59,954 nucleotides of DNA from Mycolicibacterium cosmeticum (GTDB lineage: Bacteria > Actinomycetota > Actinomycetes > Mycobacteriales > Mycobacteriaceae), in assembly GCA_016197365.1 (NCBI GenBank), contig JACPVS010000001.1, positions 1 to 59,954 of the forward strand. Direction: 5' to 3'. Position numbers and translations under genes: made by a program. The notes under the pieces were generated by a model that was not told the origin of the DNA, searched no databases, and saw only the letters and a list, made by a program, of their open reading frames with translations. Positions 27,302-36,526 of this stretch are shown one piece after another. Each line of letters starts with the position of its first letter. The first letter of the stretch is position 1.

Positions 27302-28152
27302 TGGTGCATCCGGCGGGCCCCGGCGACGATGGCGTCGTACAAAGCCTGTTCGGGCTCGGACAACGTGCTGCGCCGGGTGACCAGGACGAACTCCAGCTCG
27401 CCGAGCTGTGGTAAGTCGGCGTCCTCGACCGGGTAAAGCCCTTGCGGCAGTAGTGTTTCGGCGTGTGGGACGATGCCCAGACCGGCCAGCACCGCGGCCT
27501 GTAGGCCCAGTTGGCTGTCGCTGACGCACGCGATGCGCCAGGTCCTGCCTTCGCGTTCCAGTGCGCGTAGAGCCACATGACGGGTCAGGCTCGGTGGGGG
27601 ATAGGTGACGATCGGCACCGGGTCACCGACATCGGTGGCTCCGGCGCGTCCCGCCCACACCAATCGGTCCTGCCAGAGCAGTTCGCCGTGTTGCTCGCCG
27701 GGTAGCCGCTTGGCCACCATCATGTCCAGCTCCCCGGCGGCCATCCGCACCTTGAGGTTCTCGCTGAGCCCCACCACGAGTTCCAGGTCGACGGCCGGAT
27801 AGGACCGCTGGAACTCGACCAGCACGTCCGGCAGGTCCCTGGTGACGAGGTCGTCGGACGCGCCGAGTCGGATGAAGCCGGTCAGCCGTGATTCGGAGAA
27901 GTACCGGTCGGCCTGCGCCTGGGCGTCGAGGATGCTGCGCGCGAAGCCGATCATGGCCGCGCCATCGGCGGTCAGTGCCAGGTTGCGGGTGTCCCGACGG
28001 AACAGTTCCCGGCCCACCGCCTGCTCCAGCCTGGCGATATGGCCGCTGACGGTGGACTGGCGCAGCCCGAGCACCCGGCCGGCCGCGGTGAAGCCGCCCG
28101 CGCGTTCAACGGCCAGAAAGGTACGCAGTTGCTCCGGATCCAACACATTCAT
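27298..28152 (-). CDS. LysR-family transcriptional regulator
   Basis: This encodes 284 residues. The N-terminal winged helix reads LDPEQLRTFLAVERAGGFTAAGRVLGLRQ and onward; the rest is a periplasmic-binding-like effector domain. ATG 28152 is used; a GTG directly before it is possible. It is divergent from the SBF-family transporter with a 71-bp gap containing an AGATATCT palindrome, so it probably controls that transporter and itself, in the usual LysR manner. The effector is unknown. Confidence 0.9.
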   Translation of the reverse strand: MNVLDPEQLRTFLAVERAGGFTAAGRVLGLRQSTVSGHIARLEQAVGRELFRRDTRNLALTADGAAMIGFARSILDAQAQADRYFSESRLTGFIRLGASDDLVTRDLPDVLVEFQRSYPAVDLELVVGLSENLKVRMAAGELDMMVAKRLPGEQHGELLWQDRLVWAGRAGATDVGDPVPIVTYPPPSLTRHVALRALEREGRTWRIACVSDSQLGLQAAVLAGLGIVPHAETLLPQGLYPVEDADLPQLGELEFVLVTRRSTLSEPEQALYDAIVAGARRMHH

Positions 28153-28223
28153 CACGCTACTCGTTCACAGATATCTATCCCATCGACTTTCGCCATGAGT
28201 TCCCGGGCTTCTACGGTGAAGCG

Positions 28224-29267
28224 GTGAGACTTCTGGCCAAACTCCGCATCGACGGCTTCCTGCTCGGCTTGTTCGCTGCCATGGCAATCGGGCTGGTGCT
28301 GCCGGCAAGCGGGGCAGCCGCCGGCGTCCTGGACTGGGCCACCAAGATCGCGATCGCGGTGCTGTTCCTGCTGTACGGCACTCGGTTGGAGCCACGCGAA
28401 GCGCTGCAGGGTCTTCGGCACTGGCGGCTGCACACCACGGTGCTGGCGTCGACGTACGTGCTGTTCCCGCTGCTCGGTCTGGCGCTGAAGGTGCTGGTGC
28501 CCTCGGTGCTGACCAATGACCTCTATACCGGGGTGCTCTACCTGTGTCTGCTGCCGTCCACCGTGCAGTCGTCCATCGCCTTCACCTCGATCGCCCGAGG
28601 CAATGTCGCGGCGGCGGTGGTGAGCGCGTCGGCGTCGAACATGCTGGGCATCTTCATGACACCGCTGCTGGTGACGCTGCTGATGCAGACCACCGGGGAC
28701 GCGACCGTGTCGGCGCGCTCGATCCTGGAGATCGTCGTGCAGCTACTGCTGCCGTTCATCGCCGGACAACTGTTGCGGCCCAAGCTGTATCGGGTGCTGT
28801 CACACACCACACTGACCAAGATCGTCGACCGCGGCTCGGTGTACCTGGTGGTCTACGCGGCCTTCAGCGCCGGCATGACCGAGCACATCTGGGCCGGGAT
28901 GACGGTCACGCACCTGCTGGCCGTGGTCGGGGTGTGCGTGCTGCTGCTGGCCGTGGTGCTGGGGGTGACGACGGGCGTGGCCCGGCTGATGGGATTCAAC
29001 CGGGCCGATCGCATCGTGGTGATCTTCTGCGGGTCCAAGAAGAGCCTGGCCACCGGGCTGCCGATGGCCACGGTGCTGTTCGCGGGGCATCCGGTGGGCT
29101 TGATCGTGTTGCCGCTGATGATCTTTCATCAGATCCAGCTCATCACCTGCGCCACGCTGGCGGGCCGGTGGGGGAGGGCATTCGAGAGTGCCGAGGAGCC
29201 GCAGAACGTCGACTGCGTGCGGGTTGCGGCTCAGCCGAGCGGCGGGACCGAACCCCACGAACCGTAA
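28224..29267 (+). CDS. SBF-family (bile-acid:Na+ symporter-like) transporter
   Basis: This encodes 347 residues with about nine or ten helices. LYGTRLEPREALQGLRHWRLH and CLLPSTVQSSIAFTSIARGNVAAAVVSASASN match the SBF_like (PF13593, YfeH) branch of the BASS superfamily, with the discontinuous-helix region around GSKKSLATGLPMA. It probably moves an organic anion with Na+. The leaderless layout TACGGT (28212-28217) plus six bases supports GTG 28224. The 3' end overlaps the convergent small secreted gene by 37 bp. Regulated by the divergent LysR gene (inference). Confidence 0.87.
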   Translation: MRLLAKLRIDGFLLGLFAAMAIGLVLPASGAAAGVLDWATKIAIAVLFLLYGTRLEPREALQGLRHWRLHTTVLASTYVLFPLLGLALKVLVPSVLTNDLYTGVLYLCLLPSTVQSSIAFTSIARGNVAAAVVSASASNMLGIFMTPLLVTLLMQTTGDATVSARSILEIVVQLLLPFIAGQLLRPKLYRVLSHTTLTKIVDRGSVYLVVYAAFSAGMTEHIWAGMTVTHLLAVVGVCVLLLAVVLGVTTGVARLMGFNRADRIVVIFCGSKKSLATGLPMATVLFAGHPVGLIVLPLMIFHQIQLITCATLAGRWGRAFESAEEPQNVDCVRVAAQPSGGTEPHEP

Positions 29268-29464
29268 GGACCGTTCATCACGCCGGTCTTGGGTTGCGGC
29301 ACGCTGAAACCGTCGATGCCCTGCGGCCCGAGGCAGCGCGACGTGGACACGGCCGCACTGCACGGGTCGATGCTCGCCGCGGCGAGTGCCGACGGCGCGG
29401 CGAGAATGGCCGCCGCCGTGCCCGCCACTGCGAGGAAGGGGAGGGCAATGAGCTTGAACGACAT
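29231..29464 (-). CDS. Small secreted protein, 77 residues
   Basis: The signal peptide MSFKLIALPFLAVAGTAAAILAAPSALA is followed by a short mature part with two Cys (DPCSAAVSTSRCLG) and GVMNGPYGSWG. It is a mycobacterial exported small protein of unknown role; the Cys pair probably forms a disulfide. An AAAGGAAAT Shine-Dalgarno precedes ATG 29464. The last 37 bp overlap the convergent SBF transporter gene. Confidence 0.72.
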   Translation of the reverse strand: MSFKLIALPFLAVAGTAAAILAAPSALAAASIDPCSAAVSTSRCLGPQGIDGFSVPQPKTGVMNGPYGSWGSVPPLG

Positions 29465-29548
29465 GATATTTCCTTTCGCTGAAGGGGTTCTTGCCCTCAT
29501 GTCTACCCGCGCTCGATCGGCGTGGAAACTTCTTCATAGGCAACGCAT

Positions 29549-30439
29549 ATGAACACCTCGCACTACTATTCATCGGTGAGCAAAGAGACGACAAAGGGCA
29601 AAGCGGACAAGAAGTCCAAGAAACGCCGTTCTGCCAAGAAGCTGCCCAGTGCGGTATACGAGGCCGAGTTATTCCGTCTCCAAACCGAATTCGTGAAACT
29701 CCAGGAATGGGTCAAGCACACCGGCGCGCGTGTTGTGGTGGTCTTCGAAGGCCGGGACGCCGCGGGCAAGGGCGGGACGATCAAGCGGATCACCGAATAC
29801 CTGAGCCCGCGCATCGCCCGGATCGAGGCGCTGCCCGCGCCGAACGACCGCGAACGCGGTCAGTGGTACTACCAGCGTTACATCTCGCAACTGCCCGCCA
29901 AGGGCGAGATCGTGTTGTTCGACCGGTCCTGGTACAACCGTGCGGGCGTCGAGAAGGTGATGGGCTTCTGCACCCCCGAGGAGCATGCCCTGTTCCTGCA
30001 CCAGACCCCCACCTTCGAGCAGATGCTGATCGAGGACGGGATCATGTTGCGCAAGTATTGGTTCTCGGTGTCCGACGATGAGCAGCTGCGCCGGTTCCGA
30101 TCGCGGCTGAACGACCCTGTCCGGCAGTGGAAGCTGTCACCGATGGACATGGAGTCGGTGTACCGGTGGGAGGACTACTCGCGCGCCAAGGACGAGATGA
30201 TGGCGCACACCGACACCCCGGGCAGCCCGTGGTTCGTGGTCGAGTCCGACGTCAAGAAGCACGCCCGGCTGAACATGATGAGCCATCTGCTGTCCACGAT
30301 CGACTACCACGATGTCGAGAAGCCGACGGTGACGTTGCCCGAACGTCCGGTCCCCGGCGAGAGCTACCAGCGTCCGCCCCGCGAACTGTCGACCTACGTC
30401 GACGATCACGTGGCGACACTGCTGGGAGACAGAGAATAG
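29549..30439 (+). CDS. ppk2: Polyphosphate kinase 2
   Basis: This encodes 296 residues of the PPK2 family (M. tuberculosis Rv3232c). Walker A is FEGRDAAGKGG, Walker B/lid residues lie in LFDRSWYNRAGVEKVMGFC, and KYWFSVSDDEQLRRFRSR is conserved. It uses polyphosphate to phosphorylate GDP (or ADP), or runs in reverse. The N-terminus is very Lys-rich. ATG 29549 is used; a GTG at 29576 (VSKETT) is an alternative start. Stands alone; converges with the aldehyde dehydrogenase. Confidence 0.93.
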   Translation: MNTSHYYSSVSKETTKGKADKKSKKRRSAKKLPSAVYEAELFRLQTEFVKLQEWVKHTGARVVVVFEGRDAAGKGGTIKRITEYLSPRIARIEALPAPNDRERGQWYYQRYISQLPAKGEIVLFDRSWYNRAGVEKVMGFCTPEEHALFLHQTPTFEQMLIEDGIMLRKYWFSVSDDEQLRRFRSRLNDPVRQWKLSPMDMESVYRWEDYSRAKDEMMAHTDTPGSPWFVVESDVKKHARLNMMSHLLSTIDYHDVEKPTVTLPERPVPGESYQRPPRELSTYVDDHVATLLGDRE

Positions 30440-30463
30440 GCCGGTGCGACCGACCCCGTTCGG

Positions 30464-31915
30464 CTAGCTGATCCCGATCCGAATGTTCTTGGTACGGGTG
30501 AATTCATGAAGTCCTTCGAGCCCGCCGGTGCGACCCGACCCGCTCTGCTTGAAGCCACCATACGGGCCCTGCGGTGAGATCTGGCTGAACTGGTTCACCC
30601 AGACCGACCCGGCCTCCAGCCGGCGTGCCACGGTGTGTGCACGGGTGAGGTCACGGGTGTGCACGAACGCGTTCAGGCCGTAGCGGGTGTCGTTCGCGAT
30701 CCGCACGGCCTCGTCTGCCTCGGTGAAGCGCATCAGCGAGACGACGGGACCGAACGTCTCATCCTGGGCCAGCGCGGAGTGGTTGTCGACGTTGCCCAAT
30801 ACGGTCGGCGCGACGTAGAACCCTTCGGCCAGTCGGCCTTCCACGATCCGGTCGCCACCGGTGAGCAGGTCGCCCGCGCCCTCGTCGACGGCCCGGTCGA
30901 CGATCGTGAGGATGCGCTCGAGTGACGCCGAGGAGATCACCGGGCCGAATCGGACGGCCGGATCGGTGGGATCGCCGATGCGAGCGGCGGCCACGATGGT
31001 CAGGAATCGCTCGACGAACTCGTCATAGACCGCGTCCTGGATCAGGATGCGGCTGGCGCACGCACAACTCTGACCGGACTGCATCAGAGGGCCCTGGTGG
31101 GCGGAAAGCATGGCCGCCTGGTCGAGGTCGGCGTCGGCGAAGACGATGTTGGCGGACTTCCCGCCGAGTTCGGTGACCACCGGCGTCAGATTCTCGGCGG
31201 CGGCCTTCAACACCTCGCGAGCGGTGCTGCCACCACCGGTGAAGTGGACCTTGCCGATACCGGGGTGCCGGACCAGGGCATCGCCGCCGACGGCCCCGGC
31301 GGGCACGACATTGACCAGACCGGCGGGCAGTCCCGCTGCCAGGCACAACTCTCCGAAGCGCAGTGCGGCCAACGGGGCCAGCTCCGATGGCTTGAACACC
31401 ACTGCGTTCCCGGCCGCCAGCGCCGGTGCCACACAGGATGCCGCCACGGCCAGCGAACCGTTCCACGGCGCGATGATCCCGACGACGCCGTAGGGCTCGC
31501 GCTCGATGAAGTTGAGGTCGAACGAGCCGTTGACAGGCGAGCTGATCCCGTGGGGTTTGTCGGCATACCCGGCGAAATGGCGCAGGAACCATTCGAGCAT
31601 GCGGGCGGTGCCGGCGTAGGAGACGGGAACGGCGTAGTCCTGCACGTTGAGTGCGGCCAGTTCGTCGAGGTGCTCGTGCACGATGTCGGCCACGTCGATC
31701 AGCGCATCCCGGCGACGATCGACGGTGAGCGCCACCCACTCCCGCTGGGCCTCGCGTGCGACGGTGACCGCCCGGTCGATCTCGTTCGGGCCCGCCAGCG
31801 CCACAGTCGCATTCGGGACACCCGTAGCCGGATAGATGTGTTCATGCAGGCTCTGCGAGGTCGCGGTGACACGGTCGCCGCCGATGAGCAGCCCGACGGC
31901 TCCGGAAGCGCTCAC
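30464..31915 (-). CDS. NAD(P)-dependent aldehyde dehydrogenase
   Basis: This encodes 483 residues of the ALDH superfamily: APWNG (cofactor/Asn), the general base in VTELGGKSANIV and the nucleophile Cys in SGQSCACASR. It oxidises an aldehyde to the acid. GTG 31915 overlaps the stop of the upstream CMD-domain gene (GTGA). It is the last of a four-gene minus-strand operon with two mycofactocin-type SDRs, so it probably takes the aldehyde those SDRs produce from an alcohol. Confidence 0.92.
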   Translation of the reverse strand: MSASGAVGLLIGGDRVTATSQSLHEHIYPATGVPNATVALAGPNEIDRAVTVAREAQREWVALTVDRRRDALIDVADIVHEHLDELAALNVQDYAVPVSYAGTARMLEWFLRHFAGYADKPHGISSPVNGSFDLNFIEREPYGVVGIIAPWNGSLAVAASCVAPALAAGNAVVFKPSELAPLAALRFGELCLAAGLPAGLVNVVPAGAVGGDALVRHPGIGKVHFTGGGSTAREVLKAAAENLTPVVTELGGKSANIVFADADLDQAAMLSAHQGPLMQSGQSCACASRILIQDAVYDEFVERFLTIVAAARIGDPTDPAVRFGPVISSASLERILTIVDRAVDEGAGDLLTGGDRIVEGRLAEGFYVAPTVLGNVDNHSALAQDETFGPVVSLMRFTEADEAVRIANDTRYGLNAFVHTRDLTRAHTVARRLEAGSVWVNQFSQISPQGPYGGFKQSGSGRTGGLEGLHEFTRTKNIRIGIS

Positions 31916-32724
31916 GACTCGGAAGCCGCTTCGGCGGACCACTCCTGGAGCACCCGCACCTTCTGCTCGCCGATGACCTGATTCAGATGTGACGCCTTGG
32001 GCCATCCATAGTGCGCGGCGAAATGCAGTGCCAGTTCATCCATCTCGTCGAACGAGATCTCCCGGCTCTTGAGTGCTCCGTACACGTGGCTCAGGATCGG
32101 GTACGGCGCGTCCTGGAAGGCGACGCACGTCACGGTGATCAGCCGGCGTTCCTTCATGCCCAGTCCCGGCCGAAGCCACATCTCGCCGAAGACGAAGTTC
32201 AGGATGCCGGCCCCCTGATACGGGTTGTCCCGGGCCGGCGAATAGGGCAGGCAGTTGATCACCTTGAACGACTCCTCGCCGACGGTGAGCCGCTGCTCGG
32301 GATCACTCGGCGTGGTCAGTGGTAGCAGGGGTGTCGGAGCCGGTAGGTCCTGGCCGCGCTCGCGGTGGATCCGGGCCCACTGCTCGTCGACGACCATGTT
32401 GAAGCGCGACGCCTTCGGCCAGCCCGCGTACACGGCGAAATGCAAGACGGTTTCCTGCATTTCGACGATCGACACATCGCCGCTGTTGAGTGCTGCATAG
32501 ACGTGGTCGCGAAGTGGGCCCTCCGCGTCGGCTGCTGCGACGCAGGGCAGCGTGATGAATCGCCGGTCGCGCCGGCTCAGCGCGGGACGTTGCCACACCT
32601 CACCGAACACGAAGTCGAGCAGACTCGCGGTGGTGGGAGCCTGGTCGTGGGGCGCCGGAAAGGTCATGATCTCGGCGAAGGCACGCCGCCCGCGTTGCTG
32701 CCGGTCGGAATCAATGGTGGTCAT
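31912..32724 (-). CDS. Carboxymuconolactone-decarboxylase-family protein, two tandem domains
   Basis: This encodes 270 residues made of two similar halves: LDFVFGEVWQRPALSRRDRR..YAGWPKAS and LNFVFGEMWLRPGLGMKERR..YGWPKAS. Both resemble gamma-CMD without the AhpD CxxC pair. The family covers lactone decarboxylases and related hydrolytic or isomerising enzymes, so it may handle a ring-opened intermediate in this cluster. ATG 32724 follows a GAGGGA Shine-Dalgarno. A longer in-frame extension runs over the SDR gene and was rejected. Confidence 0.85.
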   Translation of the reverse strand: MTTIDSDRQQRGRRAFAEIMTFPAPHDQAPTTASLLDFVFGEVWQRPALSRRDRRFITLPCVAAADAEGPLRDHVYAALNSGDVSIVEMQETVLHFAVYAGWPKASRFNMVVDEQWARIHRERGQDLPAPTPLLPLTTPSDPEQRLTVGEESFKVINCLPYSPARDNPYQGAGILNFVFGEMWLRPGLGMKERRLITVTCVAFQDAPYPILSHVYGALKSREISFDEMDELALHFAAHYGWPKASHLNQVIGEQKVRVLQEWSAEAASES

Positions 32725-32744
32725 ATCGCTCCCTCGGGGTTCGC

Positions 32745-33548
32745 TCACCGCAGCGTGACGCCGGCGTCGACCTTGAGTTCCAGGCCGGTGACATAGCGGG
32801 ATTCGTCGGATACCAGGTACAGCACGGCATTGCTGATGTCGACGGCCTCGGCCATCACGATCGGCAGCGCATTCTGGAAGATCGGACCGAGATCCTGACG
32901 GGTGTCGTGCAGCAAGGTGTGCAGCGAGTCCGGGCGCATACCCGTCGGGACTCCGGTCGGATGCACGGTGTTGACCCGGATGTTGGAGGCGGCCAGCTCG
33001 TTGGCCAGGGCCCGGCTCAATCCGACCACGCCGTGCTTGGAGGCTGTGTAGGGCGTGTGCAGTGGTGAACCCTTCAGTCCGGCAACCGAACTGATGTTGA
33101 TCAGGCTGCCGCCACGGTCCACCAGATGCGGTATCGCCGCCCGGCAGGTGTTCCAGGTGCCGATCAGGTTGATGTCGACGACGGTGCGCCACTGCTCGGA
33201 GGTGGTGGTGGACCAGGTCCCGGCGGTCAGCACGCCGGCGTTGGCGATCGATGCGTCGAGTCCGCCCAGTTGCTGCACGCCGTCGTCGACAGCAGCCGTG
33301 AGTTCATCGGCATCGCGGATGTCGACGACATGGGTGACCGCAATCCGTCCGTGTTCGCGCACCAGTCGCGCGGTCTCTTCGAGGTCGTCCTCGGTGGACA
33401 GCGGGTATTCGACCTCGGGCAGTGACCGGCAGATGTCGACCAGGATCAGGTCGGCACCCTCTTCGGCGAGCCGGACCGCGTGGCTTCGGCCCATTCCGCG
33501 GGCGGCACCGGTCACCAGGACCCGCTTGCCCGTGACGCGCCCGGTCAC
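32745..33548 (-). CDS. Mycofactocin-coupled SDR-family oxidoreductase
   Basis: This encodes 267 residues. TGAARGMGRSHAVRLAEEGADLILVDIC is the cofactor-binding start, broken up here as the Rossmann glycines plus DIC. The insertion after strand 2 (LPEVEYPLSTEDDLEETARLV) marks the mycofactocin-coupled subfamily (TIGR03971). The catalytic Ser and YxxxK lie in SSVAGLKGSPLHTPYTASK. It would oxidise an alcohol using tightly held NAD(P), recycled through the peptide-derived cofactor mycofactocin. GTG 33548 overlaps the stop of the next SDR gene upstream. Confidence 0.9.
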   Translation of the reverse strand: MTGRVTGKRVLVTGAARGMGRSHAVRLAEEGADLILVDICRSLPEVEYPLSTEDDLEETARLVREHGRIAVTHVVDIRDADELTAAVDDGVQQLGGLDASIANAGVLTAGTWSTTTSEQWRTVVDINLIGTWNTCRAAIPHLVDRGGSLINISSVAGLKGSPLHTPYTASKHGVVGLSRALANELAASNIRVNTVHPTGVPTGMRPDSLHTLLHDTRQDLGPIFQNALPIVMAEAVDISNAVLYLVSDESRYVTGLELKVDAGVTLR

Positions 33549-34375
33549 AGCTTGTTACAGAAGCCGGCGTCCACGGGGAAGGTGACCCCGGTGACATATT
33601 TGGCAGAGTCGGAGACCAGGTAGAGGATCGCCGCACTGATGTCCTCGGGCTCGAGAAGACCGACCGGCATCGGGTTCTGTAGATGCGGCCCCCCGCCCGG
33701 GTAGTTCTCCAGGAACGCCGTCATCGCCGGGTTGACCGCCATCATGGTGTTCACCGCCGTCGGGTGCACGGTGTTGACCCGAATGCTCTGTGGTGCAAGA
33801 GCATTGGACAAGGTGCGCATCAGGCCGACGATCCCGTGCTTGGACGCGGCATAGCCGAGGCCGCCGCCCTGCATGCCACCGAAACCCTTCAAACCGGCGG
33901 TCGAGCTGGTGAACACGATCGAGCCGCCGCGCTCGCCGGCGATCAGATGTGGGATGGCCGCCTTGGCGGTGTGGAAGGAGCCGACGAGATTGACGTCGAC
34001 GACGTCGGTCCACATCTGCAGGTCCTCCTCGATGGTCAACTCGCGGAAGCCCATTGCTGCGATACCGGCATTGGCGCAGACGATGTCCAGGCGGCCGAAG
34101 TGTTCGACTCCGGCATCGAGGGCGGCCCGCAGGGCGGCGAAGTCGCGGACGTCGGCGACGGAGGCGTGGATCTTGCCCCCGACTGCCTCCACCAGCGCGA
34201 CCGTCTCGTCGAGTTCGTCCCGACTGGCCATCGGGTAGCCGTTGGAGGCGATGTCGGCGCAGATGTCGACACCGATGATGGCGGCGCCCTCCTCGGCCAG
34301 GCGCACAGCGTGGCTGCGGCCCTGTCCGCGTGCGACACCGGTGATGAAGGCGACTTTGCCGTCTAGGGAACCCAT
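33545..34375 (-). CDS. Mycofactocin-coupled SDR-family oxidoreductase
   Basis: This encodes 276 residues of the same subfamily, with TGVARGQGRSHAVRLAEEGA, the DIC motif and the post-strand-2 insertion ADIASNGYPMASRDELDET. The catalytic segment reads SSTAGLKGFGG..GYAASK. It is the promoter-proximal gene of the four-gene operon, divergent from a TetR gene across 100 bp that carry two operator palindromes. It probably oxidises a related alcohol, perhaps a second step in the same pathway. Confidence 0.9.
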   Translation of the reverse strand: MGSLDGKVAFITGVARGQGRSHAVRLAEEGAAIIGVDICADIASNGYPMASRDELDETVALVEAVGGKIHASVADVRDFAALRAALDAGVEHFGRLDIVCANAGIAAMGFRELTIEEDLQMWTDVVDVNLVGSFHTAKAAIPHLIAGERGGSIVFTSSTAGLKGFGGMQGGGLGYAASKHGIVGLMRTLSNALAPQSIRVNTVHPTAVNTMMAVNPAMTAFLENYPGGGPHLQNPMPVGLLEPEDISAAILYLVSDSAKYVTGVTFPVDAGFCNKL

Positions 34376-34420
34376 GGGACCTCGCTCGATTGCGCCGCGT
34401 AAGCGGGCTGTCAGAAGATG

Positions 34421-34458
34421 TGTAACCGTGTTACACCGATTAGGGTAACTGAGTTACA
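34421..34458. promoter_or_regulatory. Two TetR operators, TGTAAC-N3-GTTACA type
   Basis: TGTAACCGTGTTACA (34421-34435) is a perfect palindrome with a 3-nt centre. GGTAACTGAGTTACA (34444-34458) is the same site with one outer mismatch. Their centres are 23 bp apart, about two helical turns. They lie between the divergent SDR operon (starts 34375) and tetR (34476), so the TetR product most likely represses both. Confidence 0.82.
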
Positions 34459-34475
34459 GACTGGGGGGCAAGGGA

Positions 34476-35063
34476 ATGACGAAACCGGTTGATACTCGTT
34501 CACCGGCCGAAACCAGGGGTGACCGCTTGCTGGAGGTCGTCGTGGACATGCTGGCGAACGACGGCTATGAGGCCGTGCAGCTGCGCGAGGTCGCCCGCCG
34601 GGCGCGCACCTCCCTGGCGACGATCTACAAGCGGTACCCCACCCGGGAAGACCTGATCCTGGCCGCGCTGGAGTCCTGGATGAAGCAGAACCGCTACTCG
34701 GGTGTCAGCGCCGCGGCCCGAGTGCCGGGAGTCACGCTCTATGACGCCCTGATGGAGCTGTTCCGGTCCATCTTCGAACCGTGGGAGCGGAACCCGGAGA
34801 TGCTCACGGCGTACTTCCGGGTCCGCTCCTCGGCCAGCGGTCAGACGCTGTTCCGCTTCGGCCTGGACATCGTCGCGCCCGCCGGCCTGGAGATCCTGGC
34901 CGGTGTCGACAGTGAATTCGTCGCCGACCTGGAGGCCGTCGTCACCAGCGTCATCTACGGACTGCTCGGCAGGCACTCGGCAGGCGAGATCGCCGTCACC
35001 GACATCCTGCCGATCCTCGACCGCACGGTGTACTGGCTGGTCCGGGGATACGAAGGGCACTGA
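34476..35063 (+). CDS. TetR-family repressor of the SDR/ALDH operon
   Basis: This encodes 195 residues. The DNA-binding helix-turn-helix is LREVARRARTSLATIYKRYP, about residues 36-55, and the C-terminal ligand domain has no recognisable close family. ATG 34476 follows CAAGGGA. It is divergent from the mycofactocin SDR operon and separated from it by two matching palindromes, which argues for direct local control. The inducer is presumably a substrate or intermediate of the cluster. It converges on the second aldehyde dehydrogenase. Confidence 0.9.
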   Translation: MTKPVDTRSPAETRGDRLLEVVVDMLANDGYEAVQLREVARRARTSLATIYKRYPTREDLILAALESWMKQNRYSGVSAAARVPGVTLYDALMELFRSIFEPWERNPEMLTAYFRVRSSASGQTLFRFGLDIVAPAGLEILAGVDSEFVADLEAVVTSVIYGLLGRHSAGEIAVTDILPILDRTVYWLVRGYEGH

Positions 35064-35071
35064 TCGCGGGT

Positions 35072-36526
35072 TCAGAGCTGGGCGTAGACCGTCTTGGTCT
35101 TGAGGAAGCTCTCGATACCCTCGCGGCCCCACTCGTGACCCCAGCCGGATTGCTTGTAGCCGCCGAAAGGCATCGAGTGGTCGAACACCATCTGGCAGTT
35201 CAGCGTGACGGTGCCCGCCTCCAGGCGCTTGGCCAGCCGATGCGCGCGGCTGATGTCCTTCGTCCAGGCGGTCGCGGCCAGCCCGTACTCCGAGTCGTTG
35301 GCCAGAGCGACCACCTCGTCGTCGTCGTCGAACGGCAGGATGGCGACCACCGGCCCGAAGATCTCCTGCTGGTACAGCCGCGCGGTCGGCGCAACATCGG
35401 TGAGAACCGTCGGATGCACGAAGAATCCGCTGCGGTCCAGTCGCTCGCCGCCGGCCACCACCTCGAACCCGTCACGGCGGCCCTCGTCGATGAAGCCCAC
35501 CACCCGGTTGAGTTGCTTGGCACTGATGATGGGGCCGATCAGCACGTCGTCTTCGGTCGGCGCGCCGAGTTTCACCGAGTTCGCCATGTTGGCGACACCC
35601 TCGACCACCTTCTCGTACACACTGCGCTGGGCGAAAATCCGGGAACCGCTGATGCAGCCCTGCCCGGAGTGGATGAAGATGCCCATCGCTGCCATCATGA
35701 TGGCGGTGTCGAGGTCGGCGTCGTCGTAGATCAGCACCGGCGACTTGCCGCCCAGTTCGAGCGCGACCCGCTTGAGGTTGCCGCTGGAGGCCGCGATGAT
35801 CTGCTTGCCCACCTCGGTCGAGCCGGTGAATGCCACCTTGTCGACGCCGGGATGGGCGGTGATGGCCGCGCCGACCGTATGTCCGTAGCCGGTCACCAGG
35901 TTGACGACGCCGTCCGGGACGCCCGCCTCGGCGAGGATCCGGTCCAGCAGCAGGGCCGAAAGTGGGGTCTCCTCAGCGGGTTTCACGACGGTGCTGCAGC
36001 CCGCGGCCAGCGCCGGCGCCAGTTTGGTGCACGCGTTGAAGACCGGCCCGTTCCACGGGAAGATGAGTCCGACCACGCCGTAGGGCTCTTTGAGGGTGTA
36101 GGCGTGCATGTTGGTGAACGCACCGGTGATACCGCCGGTCTGCTGCACGTCGTGGGCGATGCCGTTGACTTTGGTGCACCAGCCCGCGTAGTAGCGGAAC
36201 GACTCGGCACACGTCGACATGATCATCGACGCCTGGAGGTGCGGCATCCCGGTGTTCAGCGAATCGATCTGGGCGAGCTCGTCGGCGTGCTGGTCGATCA
36301 GGTCGGCCACCCGCCACAGCACCTTCGCGCGTTCGTTGCCCGGCAGACCACTCCACACGCCGGAAGTGAAGGTCTCCCTGGCGCGGGCCACCGCGGCGTC
36401 GACCGCTTCGGCGCCGCCGTCACGGAACTCGGCGATCACCTCCTCGGTGGCGGGGTTGATGATCGGGATGAGGTCACCGGTGCCGGGCCGGTCCCGGATG
36501 TCGTCCAGTACGGATTGCACGCTCAC
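35072..36526 (-). CDS. NAD(P)-dependent aldehyde dehydrogenase
   Basis: This encodes 484 residues: FPWNGPVFNA, general base in ALELGGKSPV, nucleophile Cys in HSGQGCISGSR and the C-terminal PFGGYKQSGWGHEWG. GTG 36526 overlaps the P450 stop (GTGA), so the two are translated together. It would oxidise an aldehyde formed after P450 hydroxylation and SDR oxidation. It is one of two ALDHs in the cluster, which suggests two aldehyde steps or two substrates. Confidence 0.92.
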   Translation of the reverse strand: MSVQSVLDDIRDRPGTGDLIPIINPATEEVIAEFRDGGAEAVDAAVARARETFTSGVWSGLPGNERAKVLWRVADLIDQHADELAQIDSLNTGMPHLQASMIMSTCAESFRYYAGWCTKVNGIAHDVQQTGGITGAFTNMHAYTLKEPYGVVGLIFPWNGPVFNACTKLAPALAAGCSTVVKPAEETPLSALLLDRILAEAGVPDGVVNLVTGYGHTVGAAITAHPGVDKVAFTGSTEVGKQIIAASSGNLKRVALELGGKSPVLIYDDADLDTAIMMAAMGIFIHSGQGCISGSRIFAQRSVYEKVVEGVANMANSVKLGAPTEDDVLIGPIISAKQLNRVVGFIDEGRRDGFEVVAGGERLDRSGFFVHPTVLTDVAPTARLYQQEIFGPVVAILPFDDDDEVVALANDSEYGLAATAWTKDISRAHRLAKRLEAGTVTLNCQMVFDHSMPFGGYKQSGWGHEWGREGIESFLKTKTVYAQL

